Source: an uncultured Geobacter sp. (GTDB lineage: Bacteria > Desulfobacterota > Desulfuromonadia > Geobacterales > DSM-12255). From it: a DNA stretch of 64,000 bases. Shown here piece by piece: positions 1 to 9,400 of this stretch. The first letter of the stretch is position 1. Every line of letters begins with the position of its first letter. The stretch covers positions 18,350 to 82,349 of the forward strand of contig CALMBF010000024.1 of NCBI GenBank assembly GCA_937860145.1. The letters run 5' to 3'. Below the pieces are notes generated by a model. The model ran no database searches and was not told the DNA's origin. It saw only the letters and a program-made list of their open reading frames with translations. Position numbers and translations under genes: made by a program.

Positions 1-1
1 C

Positions 2-703
2 CCCCAGGTATACCCGATCTACATAGCCGTCCTTGCCCTGATTGCGGCATTTCTGCGCTGGGGCGATGACTCATCAGTCAAAAAGGCAGTCGTGTTTTCA
101 CCCCTGTTCATCCTGTTGATACTTCCCGTTTTCACGGGCGGGTGGAGCAAATATCTCTTGCCGTATGCGCCACTTCTCATCATTGCCGCGTGTGGTGCAC
201 TGTCTCAGGTGACGGAAAATCTTGGGGCTTGTTGCAACAACCCTCGCCTGCGCCGGGTCATATTTGCCGTACCAGTGACAGTAATGGCACTACTGTCGGT
301 TAACTTTCTTTCGGCTCTTGCGCAGAAATCCCCGGTACCCGATACCGATGAATACCGCTACCGATTGAAGTTGGCCGGATACATGCGCGACGCTGCGTTG
401 ATGGCGCGGGGAAAATTCGGGCCAGGGCATAATTACATGGTCAACTGGAACAAGATGATTTACTACCTTGATGGCCTCTGGACCCCCTTTCCCATTGCGG
501 ATACACTGACGGACCTCTTGGATTTTGCACGGCGCAATAATGTGGATTATATCGTCAGGGACCTGGATGATAATGAAATTGATATGCCCGATTCAGACTT
601 GTTCAGAAATACACCTCCCGGACTTAAGCTGGCAGGTATCTATCGGTCAAAAGATCTCAATTATGCAGTTTCTTTCTATGAGGTGCTTGAGAGCAGCAAA
701 TAG
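2..703 (+). CDS. C-terminal part of a multi-spanning membrane glycosyltransferase-like protein (partial)
   Basis: The reading frame is open from the left edge of the window, so the start codon lies outside; what remains is about 233 residues. The first 100 residues hold three to four hydrophobic segments, including one ending in a GGWSKYLLPYAPLL stretch. The last 120 residues form a soluble domain with a DYIVRDLDD segment. This plan (membrane bundle, then a short extracytoplasmic domain) fits the C-terminus of GT-C/ArnT-PMT-type lipid-linked sugar transferases, but no catalytic motif lies in the visible part. The class is therefore an inference. A short hairpin with a T-run follows the stop. 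The next gene is on the opposite strand. Confidence 0.55.
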   Translation, partial: PQVYPIYIAVLALIAAFLRWGDDSSVKKAVVFSPLFILLILPVFTGGWSKYLLPYAPLLIIAACGALSQVTENLGACCNNPRLRRVIFAVPVTVMALLSVNFLSALAQKSPVPDTDEYRYRLKLAGYMRDAALMARGKFGPGHNYMVNWNKMIYYLDGLWTPFPIADTLTDLLDFARRNNVDYIVRDLDDNEIDMPDSDLFRNTPPGLKLAGIYRSKDLNYAVSFYEVLESSK

Positions 704-723
704 GACGTTCCTGCAAGGGAATC

Positions 724-748
724 TTCCCGCCTGTCGGGAATCATTTTT
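724..748 (+). terminator. Rho-independent terminator after the partial membrane gene
   Basis: A 6-bp GC-rich stem (TTCCCG/CGGGAA) with a 5-nt loop lies 20 bases after the stop codon. It is followed by TCATTTTT. The short stem makes this a moderate call. Confidence 0.55.
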
Positions 749-913
749 CTCCCGTGGTTGTTCCTCTCGATAACAGGCGCGGTGTACGGTGCAGCTGTGC
801 GTGAAAACGATAGCAGCGCCTGTGCCGCATGTCTGGTCTGCCTTTATTTGCGTGCGGTAGCACTCGGGAGCACCTTGACACGACTATGCCCAGAGACATC
901 AGGTCAATAATGG

Positions 914-949
914 AAAGGCCTTTGCGGCGCGTGGCTCGCAAAGGCCTTT
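914..949. terminator. Perfect hairpin between convergent genes, probable bidirectional terminator
   Basis: The arms AAAGGCCTTTGCG and CGCAAAGGCCTTT form a perfect 13-bp stem around a 10-nt loop. It sits between the plus-strand gene ending at 703 and the minus-strand gene ending at 990. The T-tracts on either side are poor, so efficiency is uncertain. The rest of 704-989 shows no gene. Confidence 0.6.
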
Positions 950-989
950 ATTTCTGTTGACGACGCAAGAGTGCCTGTGACGTTCGTGT

Positions 990-3900
990 TTAGTTGACCG
1001 TCACCGTCGTCGTGCCGCTAACCCCTTTGCCGATCGACTTCGTCAGCTTGGCAGTGATGGTTACGGGGCCTCCCGCGCTCACTCCCTGGGCAAGCCCCTT
1101 GTTCTTCTTCGGTACGTTGATGACGGTAGCTATCTTGCTGTCAGACGACGACCAGGCAAGGTTCACCGAGTTGGTCAGGTCCTGGGTCAGTCCTCCGGCA
1201 TAGTTGCCCGTTGCCTTGAGCTGCAATGTCTTGCCGACGGCCAGCGTCGGATTGGCAGGGGTGATGGTGATGCCGGTCAGGGCGGCAGACGATATGGTCA
1301 GACCCGTTTGCGAGGAGGTGGTCACCCCGGCATAGGCAAATGTTGCGCTGATCGTCGTCCCCCCGGCTCTGAGCGGAGTCGCAAGCCCCTTGGAGCCGAC
1401 GCTGTTGCTGATGGTCGCATTGATCTTGTTGGAGGATCTCCAGGTTACCTGGGTTGTCAAGTCTTGGCTTGATGCATCGGAAAAATTCCCCGTCGCTGTA
1501 TATTGCTGTGTCGCGCCCAGGAAGATGGTTGCGGCGGCAGGTGCGACCGTAATCGATTGAAGGGTTGAACTGGACACTGTCAGGGTCGTGGTGGCAGTCG
1601 CCGTTCCGAGTGCGGCCGTGATCGTGGTCGTTCCCGCGGCGATGGATGTAGCCAGGCCACGCGTGCCAGTTGCATTGCTGATGCTCGCGACCGAACCTGC
1701 CGATGATGTCCAGGCGACCAATGCGGAGATGTCCTGAACCGACCCGTCGGTGAAGGTCCCGGTCGCGGCGAACTGCAGCGACGTTCCCAGGGCGATGCGG
1801 GGCGTAGCCGGCGAAATCGTAATGGATGACAAGGTGGCGGCCGTTACAGTCAGCGTTGCGGGCGGAGAGACAACGCCCAGGTACGAAGCCGTGATATTCG
1901 CCTGGCCCGCGGCAGTGGTGGATGCCATGCCGTTGGACCCGTTTGCATTGCTGATCGTGGCAACCGCTGTGTTGTCAGTTTTCCACGTTACCTGCGCAGT
2001 GAGGTCCTGGTTGGAACCGTCATCAAAGTTCCCGGTGGCATAAAACTGCTGGGGTACTCCGATGGGCACGTTTGCAGTTGCAGGACTGACATCTATCGAC
2101 ACAAGCTTTGCAAGGTGGACGGTGAGGGGAGCACTGCCGGAAACCGGTCCCAGGGCGGCGGTAATAGTGACCACCCCCGCGTTGGCCGAAGTTACCAGGC
2201 CTGTTGAACTGACCGTCGCCACGGAGTTGTCAGATGAACTCCAGGAAACAATGGTCGTCAGATCGACTGTCGTACTGTCGGAGTAAGTTCCGGTGGCCGT
2301 GAACTGCTCGGTAGTCCCCGCATTGATTTCCGTTGAGCTGGGGGTTACATCGATGGACTCAAGCGTGGCAGAGGTTACGGTCAGCGTGGCACTGCCCGAT
2401 TTGCCGGCCAGTGATGCTGTCACTGTCGTCGTCCCCGTCGATCTCGATACTGCCAGCCCTGTCTTTAGGCCGACAGTCGCAACGGAGGCGCTGGACGAGC
2501 TCCACGTTACCTGCGTCGTCAGGTCCTGGACGGTATTGTCGGTGAACACGCCCGTGGCCGTAAACTGCTGGCTCCTCCCCAGGGCAATGCTCGGTACGGC
2601 AGGTGTAACGCCGATAGACACCAGTGCGGCATTGGTCACCGTCAGCACCGTGCTCCCCGTCATGGATCCCAGGGTTGCCGTGACAGTGGTGGCTCCGGGG
2701 GCGACGGTTGTGGCCAGGCCTTTGCTGCCGGATGAATTGCTGACCGTGGCAACCGATGGGGCGGACGAACTCCAGGTCACCTGCGTCGTCAGGTCCTGGA
2801 GAGTATTGTCGGAGAACAGGCCCATGGCGGTAAACTGCTGACTCCTCCCCAGGGCGATGGTAGGAACGGCAGGTGTTACGCCGATTGAAACCAGTGTGGC
2901 ATTGGTAACCGTCAGCACCGTGCTCCCCGCAATGGATCCCATGGTCGCCTTGACTGTGGTCGACCCGGTGGCGACGGATGTCGCCAGGCCGTTACTTCCG
3001 GCTGAATTGCTGACCGCGGCAACCGATGGGGCGGTCGAGCTCCATGTCACCTGCGTCGTCAGGTCCTGGACGGTATTGTCGGTGAACACGCCCGTGGCCG
3101 TAAACTGCTGGCTCCTCCCCAGGGCAATGGACGGAACGGCTGGTGATACGCCGATGGATACCAGCGCGGCATTGGTGACCGTCAGTACCGTGCCCCCCGT
3201 AATGGAACCCATGGTTGCCGTGACTGCGGTCGATCCGGGGGTGACGGTCGTGACCAGGCCGGAGCTGCCGCTTGCATTGCTGACCGCGGCAACCGATGGG
3301 GCGGTCGAGCTCCATGTTACCTGCGTCGTGAGATCCTGGACGGTATTGTCGGTGAACAGGCCCATGGCTGTTAACTGCTGACTTCTCCCCAGGGCGATGC
3401 TTGGCAGGGCTGGTGTTACGTCGATTGAAACCAGCGCAGCAGTGGTAACCGTCAGCACCGTGCCCCCTGTAACGGATCCCATGGTTGCCGTGACAGTGGT
3501 GGCTCCGGTGGCGACGGTTGTGACCAGTCCTCTGCTGCCGGCCGAATTGCTGACCGCGGCAACCGCTGCGGCGGCCGAACTCCATGTCACCTGCGTCGTC
3601 AGGTCCTGGACGGTGTTGTCGGTGAACAGGCCCATGGCAGTAAACTGCTGCTTCGTGCCAAGGGCGATGGTCGGGGCGGCAGGTGTTACGCCGATTGAAA
3701 CCAGTGCGGCATTGGTGACCGTCAATACGGTGCTCCCCGTAATGGATCCCATGAGCGCACTGACCGTGGTCGTTCCGGGGGCAACGGTTGTGACCAGGCC
3801 GTTGCTGCCGGTTGCATTGCTGACCGTCGCAACCGATGCGGCGGACGAACTCCAGAGAACCAGGCTGGTCAGGTCCCTGTGAGAGTTGTCCGAATAGATG

Positions 3901-4076
3901 CCGGTGGCGGTGAGTTGCTGCGAAGTCCCGCTCGCAATGGCCGGATTGGTCGGGGTAACCTCTATCGAGACAAGCACTGCCGACGATCCACCGCCGCCGC
4001 CACCGCAGCCGAACATGCAGGAAAGGATCATTAAACCGCACAGCAGACCAAATACCGCCCTGAGACCTGTTTTCAT
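990..4076 (-). CDS. Lipoprotein made of 11 tandem Ig-like (Big_2-type) repeats
   Basis: This 1028-residue protein starts with a signal peptide that ends in a lipobox-like MFGC followed by a run of glycines, typical of Geobacter lipoproteins. The rest is eleven repeats of about 90 residues. Each begins with a variant of LVSIGVTPA..IALG, has a central QFTATG.F.DNT..DLT..VTWSS core, and ends in VTATMGS..G.TVLTVT. This is the bacterial Ig-like group 2 architecture of adhesins and S-layer-associated proteins. No enzymatic domain is present. The start is supported by AAAGGA nine bases upstream. Repeats 2-6 are nearly identical in DNA with an exact 270-bp period, which suggests recent duplication or gene conversion. 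A role in surface adhesion or matrix interaction is inferred. It lies downstream of an outer-membrane barrel gene on the same strand, 128 bp away. Confidence 0.85.
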   Translation of the reverse strand: MKTGLRAVFGLLCGLMILSCMFGCGGGGGGSSAVLVSIEVTPTNPAIASGTSQQLTATGIYSDNSHRDLTSLVLWSSSAASVATVSNATGSNGLVTTVAPGTTTVSALMGSITGSTVLTVTNAALVSIGVTPAAPTIALGTKQQFTAMGLFTDNTVQDLTTQVTWSSAAAAVAAVSNSAGSRGLVTTVATGATTVTATMGSVTGGTVLTVTTAALVSIDVTPALPSIALGRSQQLTAMGLFTDNTVQDLTTQVTWSSTAPSVAAVSNASGSSGLVTTVTPGSTAVTATMGSITGGTVLTVTNAALVSIGVSPAVPSIALGRSQQFTATGVFTDNTVQDLTTQVTWSSTAPSVAAVSNSAGSNGLATSVATGSTTVKATMGSIAGSTVLTVTNATLVSIGVTPAVPTIALGRSQQFTAMGLFSDNTLQDLTTQVTWSSSAPSVATVSNSSGSKGLATTVAPGATTVTATLGSMTGSTVLTVTNAALVSIGVTPAVPSIALGRSQQFTATGVFTDNTVQDLTTQVTWSSSSASVATVGLKTGLAVSRSTGTTTVTASLAGKSGSATLTVTSATLESIDVTPSSTEINAGTTEQFTATGTYSDSTTVDLTTIVSWSSSDNSVATVSSTGLVTSANAGVVTITAALGPVSGSAPLTVHLAKLVSIDVSPATANVPIGVPQQFYATGNFDDGSNQDLTAQVTWKTDNTAVATISNANGSNGMASTTAAGQANITASYLGVVSPPATLTVTAATLSSITISPATPRIALGTSLQFAATGTFTDGSVQDISALVAWTSSAGSVASISNATGTRGLATSIAAGTTTITAALGTATATTTLTVSSSTLQSITVAPAAATIFLGATQQYTATGNFSDASSQDLTTQVTWRSSNKINATISNSVGSKGLATPLRAGGTTISATFAYAGVTTSSQTGLTISSAALTGITITPANPTLAVGKTLQLKATGNYAGGLTQDLTNSVNLAWSSSDSKIATVINVPKKNKGLAQGVSAGGPVTITAKLTKSIGKGVSGTTTVTVN
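2520..3860 (-). repeat. 270-bp near-identical tandem DNA repeats inside the Ig-like lipoprotein gene
   Basis: Blocks recur at an exact 270- or 540-bp spacing. For example, the 60 bases at 2521-2580 are identical to those at 3061-3120, and a near copy lies at 3601-3660. The period equals 90 codons, so copy-number change keeps the reading frame. Confidence 0.9.
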
Positions 4077-4204
4077 AATACTAATCCTTTCTCGATGTAC
4101 GTTTATCCTATCCGGCAGGCACTACCTGCCAGATGCTGTCGGACTGTCGAACTGGAGGCTCTCCACGGACATTGCCATGCACAAGGTATGTGGCACTCGT
4201 CACC

Positions 4205-4984
4205 TCAGAACCGGTATCTGAGCCCCAGTACCAGGGAGTGGCTGTTAAACGTCCCATCGATCGTGTCGAATTGGAATTTTTGCGAACCGAGATATCTGTA
4301 GCCAAGGTCGACGCTCAATCGGGGAGTGGCTTTGATGCCGATGCCGGCGCTTGCCTGGTAGGAAAAGACCCCGTCGGTATCATGTTGCCAAACCTGGTAG
4401 CCAAGGATCGTGCCTGCATCGATCGAAACCCTTGAGTACCCGATCCCGGCGCCGACATAGGGTCTGATTATACTGTTCGTGGGGATGTCATAATAGCCGT
4501 TCAGCAGTGTCGACACCGTGGAGAGGGAGCCGTCGAGGCCGTTCTCATAGCCGTGGAACGTACCTTTGTCCATGTTCGCAGTGCGATAGGCAACTTCGAC
4601 CTCCGCGCGGACATTGTTTCCGAACTCGTAACCGACTGCTCCGCCGACCAGGTAACCTTTCTTGAAGGAGATTGTCGCGTCATTGCCCATGCTGGAGAGA
4701 TCTGAATCGGACGGCATGAACAGTCCGGCGGAAACGGTGCCGTAGAACCTGTTCTCAAAGAACCGCCACGGCTGGGTTTGTTCCGTCAAATCTTTTTCTC
4801 CCGGCGTGACGGGTTCCTTTTTCTCGGTACCCTCACGCTTCATCTGTTCTCTCTCTTGCCGTTTCCCCTCCCACCCCTTGAAGGTCGGTTCGTCTCCAAG
4901 CAGGACGGAGCCGGCGTTTGCATGCGTTGAGAGGCAGAGGATGGTTGCCAGCAGGCAACCTATGCACCAAGACCATTTATTCAT
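4205..4984 (-). CDS. Outer-membrane beta-barrel protein (OmpA-barrel/opacity-like)
   Basis: This 259-residue protein has a signal peptide ending around ANA-GS. A charged Lys/Glu-rich linker (about residues 30-70) follows. The C-terminal domain of about 180 residues is made of alternating amphipathic strands (FYGTVSAGLF, YLVGGAVGYEF, VRAEVEVAYR, IRPYVGAGIGY, LSVDLGYRYL) and ends in the Tyr-Arg-Phe signature expected for BAM-dependent outer-membrane insertion. This matches the eight-stranded OmpA/opacity barrel fold. No peptidoglycan-binding OmpA C-domain is present. I chose the ATG at 4984 because GGGAGGG precedes it at good spacing and the signal peptide starts there; the longer open frame upstream is not protein-like. 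A promoter lies at 5062-5089. The function beyond membrane structure is unknown. Confidence 0.82.
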   Translation of the reverse strand: MNKWSWCIGCLLATILCLSTHANAGSVLLGDEPTFKGWEGKRQEREQMKREGTEKKEPVTPGEKDLTEQTQPWRFFENRFYGTVSAGLFMPSDSDLSSMGNDATISFKKGYLVGGAVGYEFGNNVRAEVEVAYRTANMDKGTFHGYENGLDGSLSTVSTLLNGYYDIPTNSIIRPYVGAGIGYSRVSIDAGTILGYQVWQHDTDGVFSYQASAGIGIKATPRLSVDLGYRYLGSQKFQFDTIDGTFNSHSLVLGLRYRF

Positions 4985-5061
4985 AACTACCCTCCCGGGG
5001 ACTCTGTCGTACAATCGCACCATGACGCGATCGAGAGTCATTACTGCATGAAAGTTAACGC

Positions 5062-5089
5062 ATATTATATTTAATTGCACTAATGTCAA
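5062..5089 (-). promoter_or_regulatory. Sigma-70-type promoter of the outer-membrane barrel gene
   Basis: Read on the minus strand, TTGACA (5089-5084) is followed after 16 bases by TAATAT (5067-5062). This predicts a 5' leader of about 70 bases before the ATG at 4984. Confidence 0.6.
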
Positions 5090-5341
5090 GGGTGCTCTGG
5101 GGGGAATGCAGTATGCTGTAAGCTCTGAGTTCATAACATCATTACACGTAAAGGAAATTCTGCAAGTGGCATGGTTTTCATTTTGGTGGGGTGATCAAGG
5201 GGGGCGGGAGTGACGCTCAGCAAGTGATGGCAATGGCATTCACAGCGCTTGTCGCTGCGCTGTGAGCCGTTGGTCCGAATGGGATGCAAGGAGTCGGGAC
5301 ACTCCAAGGTACGGATGCGGAGGCAGACAATATTGCTACAC
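5090..5341. other. Intergenic stretch without a recognised gene
   Basis: This lies between the barrel-gene promoter and the tRNA terminator. I see no convincing coding frame or structured RNA in it. Short open frames lack ribosome-binding sites and family features. Confidence 0.5.
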
Positions 5342-5377
5342 AAAAAAACGGGTACCCCTGAGGAGATACCCGTTTTT
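5342..5377 (-). terminator. Rho-independent terminator of tRNA-Arg
   Basis: The arms AAAAACGGGTA and TACCCGTTTTT form an 11-bp stem. On the minus strand it is followed by a run of seven T, eight bases after the tRNA CCA end. Confidence 0.88.
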
Positions 5378-5385
5378 CTTGTGTG

Positions 5386-5462
5386 TGGCGCGCCCGGAGA
5401 GATTCGAACTCCCGACACCCTGGTTCGAAGCCAGGTACTCTATCCGGCTGAGCTACGGGCGC
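5386..5462 (-). tRNA. tRNA-Arg (anticodon TCG)
   Basis: The 77-nt minus-strand sequence folds as a cloverleaf. The acceptor stem is GCGCCCG/CGGGCGC with an encoded CCA. The D stem is GCTC/GAGT. The anticodon stem is CCTGG/CCAGG around loop CTTCGAA, giving anticodon TCG (genomic 5426-5428). The T stem is GGGAG/CTCTC (one G-U pair) with loop TTCGAAT. It reads CGA and, by wobble, other CGN arginine codons. It stands alone, with its own promoter upstream and a terminator immediately downstream. Confidence 0.95.
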
Positions 5463-5476
5463 ATGTCCGTCGGACA

Positions 5477-5506
5477 TTAGTACCTTCGGCGTTCGGAGCG
5501 TGTCAA
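5477..5506 (-). promoter_or_regulatory. Promoter of tRNA-Arg
   Basis: On the minus strand TTGACA (5506-5501), an 18-base spacer and TACTAA (5482-5477) lie just upstream of the tRNA 5' end at 5462. The positions fit direct transcription of the tRNA. Confidence 0.72.
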
Positions 5507-5627
5507 GTGTTAAGTGTGAGCAAAATTTAAAAAATGGATCGGTTGCTGCTGCTTTTACTGGCATTGACGCCTGTTTGGGTGTATAAAGCGTGTCGCTTGC
5601 AGTCCAACGGAGGAAGGATTCGATTTC

Positions 5628-6227
5628 ATGCATGAACTGATCAACTGGCTGCTCAGTACCATCGGTGCCATGGGATATCCGGGCATATTCATGCTCATGG
5701 CGATGGAGAGTTCCGTCATCCCGGTGCCGAGCGAACTGGTCATGCCGCCGGCCGGCTACCTTGCCCACCAGGGGGAGATGAACATCTGGGTGTCGATTCT
5801 CATGGGGACGCTGGGGAGTCTGGTGGGTGCCTATGCCAATTACTTTGTCGCCCATTACCTGGGGCGGCCGCTGGTGCTGAAGTACGGCAGGTACGTCTGG
5901 ATAACCGAGCACAAGTTTGCCAAGGTGGAGAAGTTTTTCCTGCGGCACGGCGAGATCTCGACCTTCATCGGCCGTCTGCTCCCGGTGGTCCGTCACCTGA
6001 TCTCCATCCCGGCAGGTATCGCCGGCATGAACCATCTCCGCTTCTCCCTCTACACCCTGGCGGGTGCGGGGATCTGGTGCACCATCCTGGCGTGGATCGG
6101 CTACTTCATCGGCAGGGAACAGGCGTTGATCATGAAGTATTCCCATCAGGCGGTGATCGGTGTGGTGGTCTTCAGCGCCGTCCTGGTGGCTGTGTATGTC
6201 TGGAGACAGCAAAGGGGAGACCGGTAA
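5628..6227 (+). CDS. DedA family membrane protein
   Basis: The 199-residue protein has the DedA/SNARE-associated (PF09335) pattern. An N-terminal re-entrant region with ESSVIPVPSELVMPPAGY (residues about 27-44) carries the conserved acidic residues. A GRLLPVVRHLISIPAGIAGM segment (about 120-140) carries the conserved arginines and glycines. Several transmembrane helices follow. Family members are proposed polyprenyl-phosphate or phospholipid scramblases of the inner membrane, needed for envelope integrity and pH homeostasis. GGAGGAAGGA lies upstream of the ATG at 5628. The gene appears monocistronic. Which lipid is handled cannot be read from the sequence. Confidence 0.9.
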   Translation: MHELINWLLSTIGAMGYPGIFMLMAMESSVIPVPSELVMPPAGYLAHQGEMNIWVSILMGTLGSLVGAYANYFVAHYLGRPLVLKYGRYVWITEHKFAKVEKFFLRHGEISTFIGRLLPVVRHLISIPAGIAGMNHLRFSLYTLAGAGIWCTILAWIGYFIGREQALIMKYSHQAVIGVVVFSAVLVAVYVWRQQRGDR

Positions 6228-6267
6228 CCGGCCTCCCCTTCAGGCGTGCGTCGTAGCGGTGGCTGAC

Positions 6268-6360
6268 CTACTTCTCGCTCTTGTAACCTGAGAAGCAGAC
6301 GAACTGAGCCAGCAGAACGACAGAGGAGAGTGCGACAAGACCGATGATGATTGTTGTCAT
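6268..6360 (-). CDS. 30-residue single-span membrane peptide
   Basis: A short frame encodes MTTIIIGLVALSSVVLLAQF followed by VCFSGYKSEK. It is one hydrophobic helix of about 20 residues with a short charged C-terminus. GGAGG sits six bases before the ATG, which is a better ribosome-binding site than many genes nearby. The frame lies 136 bp downstream of the metal-efflux pump gene on the same strand, and also convergent with the DedA gene. It could be the last gene of the efflux operon or be independently expressed. I do not recognise a family. Size and topology recall small subunits of membrane complexes (KdpF, CydX type), but sequence identity to those is not evident. Confidence 0.6.
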   Translation of the reverse strand: MTTIIIGLVALSSVVLLAQFVCFSGYKSEK

Positions 6361-6495
6361 GGGGTACCTCCAGTTTTATTTGGGCGGTTAATTTAATGAG
6401 CTGAAAGAATTATGGCATGTTGTTGCGAAAAATGTACAGTTAATTAAAAGCAATCTTTCCCCACCCCTCCAGCCGCTCACCCCCTTCTCCCTCCG

Positions 6496-9400
6496 TTAAT
6501 TCCCTCTCTTTTCGAACCAGCCGTACACCGCCGGAATGATCAGCAGTGTCAGGATGGTTGAGGTGATCAGCCCCCCCACGACGACCGTGGCCAGCGGCTT
6601 CTGGATCTCCGAACCGGTGCCGGTGGCCAGCAGCATCGGCATCAGGCTGAAGATGGCGATGGAGGCGGTCATCAGCACCGGCCGGAGGCGGTCGACAGCC
6701 CCTTTCCTGATGGCCTCACCCAGTCCCAGACCCTCCTCCCGCAGCTGGGCGATGCGGGATACCAGCACCAGGCCGTTCAGCACCGCCACCCCGAACAGTA
6801 CGATGAAGCCGACCGACGCCGGGACCGAGAGGTACTGGCCGGAGAGGAACAGGGAGAAAATGCCGCCGATCAGGGCGAACGGCAGGTTGGAGATCACCAG
6901 CAGCGCCAGGCGGATGGAGCGGAAGGTGACGTAGAGCAGCAGCAGGATAAGACCGATGGCCACCGGGCCGATGACCATCAGCTTGTGCATGGCCCGCTGC
7001 TGGTTCTCGAACTGCCCCCCCCAGGTGAGGTAGTAGCCGGCGGGGAGTTTGACCTTGTCCCTGATCTTCTGTTTCGCCTCGGCCACAAAGCTCCCCATAT
7101 CCCGGCCGGTGACATTCATCTCGATGCCGATCCGGCGCACCCCGTCCTGACGACTGATCTGCACCGGTCCTTCCACCATCTTCACGTCGGCCAGCTGCTC
7201 CAGGGGGATGTTCATCCCGGTTTTGGTGGTGATCAGCAGGTTCCTGATGGCCTCAAGAGAGTTACGCTTCTCTTCGGGCAGCCGGACCGTGATGTCGAAG
7301 CCCCGGTTTGCCTCGTAGAACGTGGAGGCGGCCTTGCCAGCTACGGCTATTTCGATGACATCCTGCACGTCGCTGATGTTCAGCCCGTAGCGCGCTATTT
7401 TCGCCCGGTCGATGGTGACGGTCAGATAGGGCTGGCCGGAGACCTTCTCCGTGTTCAGGTCCGTTCCTCCCCTGACGGTGGAGAGGACCTTGGCAATGTC
7501 AGCCGATTTTTCATTCAGAACGTCAAGGTCGTCACCGAACAGTTTGACAATCAGCTGGGCACGGGTGCCGGCCACCAGCTCGTCGATGCGGCACTGGATC
7601 GGCTGGCTGAAGCCGAAACTGATTCCCGGGATGGTCTCCAGTGCCTCGCGCATCTCGTTGGTCAGCGCTTCCTTGGAGATGTCCCGTTTCCATGCGCTCT
7701 TCGGCTTGAACACCCCCACGTACCCGGTCTTGTCCACACCGCGGGTATCAAGGGCCACGCCGGTCTGCCCGATGCGGCCGATGACCACATCCAGTTCGTC
7801 GAACTTCTTCAGTCTTGCGGCAGCCTGCTGGTTGACTTCCTGTGCCTTGGCCAGGGAAACACCGGGAAGCATGGCGATATCCATGTCGAAGGAGCCTTCG
7901 TCCATGATCGGGATGAACTCGGTTCCGAGCCGAGTCACCAGGAACAGCGAAGCAACCAGCAGGCCGCCGGCGATGCCAAGGACCACCCTTTTCCTGTCCA
8001 GTGCATATTCCAGCATCGGCAGATACTGTTTCTTTGCCCAGGCCATGATCCTGCTTTCGACTTCCGGCTGGGGCTTGAGGAACAGGCTGCAGAGGACCGG
8101 AATGATGAAGATGGAGAGGAGCAGGGAGGAAAGCAGGGCAATGGCGACGGTGATGGCCAGCGGGCCGAACATCTTCCCTTCGATCCCCTCCAGGGTCAGG
8201 ATCGGGATGAAGGTCAGGGCGATGATCAGTTCGCCGAAGATGCTCGGTTTTCTGACCTCCATGACCGCCTTGAGCACCGTGGTGAGCTTTGGCTGCAGGT
8301 GCCCTTCCTCGCTCAGGTGCCGCTGGACGTTCTCCACCTGGATGATGGTGGTGTCGATGATCATGCCGATGGAAATGGCCAGACCGCCGAGGGACATGAG
8401 GTTGGCGGTGATACCGGTCAGCTTCATGACGATGAAGGTTGCCAGGAGCGACAAGGGGAGCGCCAGCAGGACGACGATGCTCCCCCGGATGCTGTTCAGC
8501 AGCAGGTAGAGGATGATAAGCACCAGGATGGAGCCCTCGATGAGCGCCTTGTTGACCGTGCCCACACTGGCCTTGACGATGTCGCTCCGGTCGTAATAGG
8601 GGACCAGCTTGACCCCGTCCGGCAGCATGGTGCTTTCGTTGATCTCCTTGACCTTTGCCGCCACCCGGGCAACCACGTCACGGCTGTTGGCGCCCCGCAG
8701 CATCATGACGATGCCGCCGACCGCTTCGTCGGCGCCGTTCTTGATGGCGGCCCCCATGCGGACCGCTTCGCCCACCTTGATCTGTGCCACGTCCCGCAGA
8801 TAGGTCGGTGTCCCCTTCTGCGACCTGAGGACGATATTTTCGATATCGCTGATGCTCTGGATCAGGCCGACACCCCGGACGATGTACTGGTCAGTGCCCC
8901 GTTCCAGGATATTGCCTCCGACGTTGCTGTTGTTGCTGCCGATGGCAGTGTAGACATCGTCCACGGTGACGCCGTACTTCACCAGTTTCTCCGGCGAGAC
9001 CAGCACCTGGTACTGCTTGAAGTAGCCGCCGAAGGAGTTGATCTCGTTGACGCCGGCCACGCTCTTCAGCTGGGGGGTGATGATCCACTCCTGAACCGTG
9101 CGCAGGTTGGTCAGGTAGGCCCGTTTCTGTTCCGGGTCCTGGGGGACCTTCCCTTCCAGGGTGTACTGGTAGATCTCCCCCATGGCCGTGCCGATGGGGC
9201 CCATGGCGACCTGAACACCTTTCGGTACCTTCTCCCGAGCCTCGGCCAGCCGCTCGAACACCAGTTGCCGGGCGAAGTAGATGTCCACGTTGTCCTTGAA
9301 GACAACGGTGACGATGGAGAGGCCGAACTTGGTGACCGAGCGGAGCTGCTCGATGTCCGGCAGGCCGCGCATGGCCATCTCGATCGGCTGGGTGACGCTC

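Noticed and set aside
2520..3860. CRISPR array
   Set aside because: The repeats are 270 bp long, contiguous and coding; there are no unique spacers.
4114..4130. Terminator between the barrel gene and the Ig-repeat lipoprotein gene
   Set aside because: GGCAGG/CCTGCC forms a 6-bp hairpin, but no T-run follows on the minus strand, so termination is not supported.
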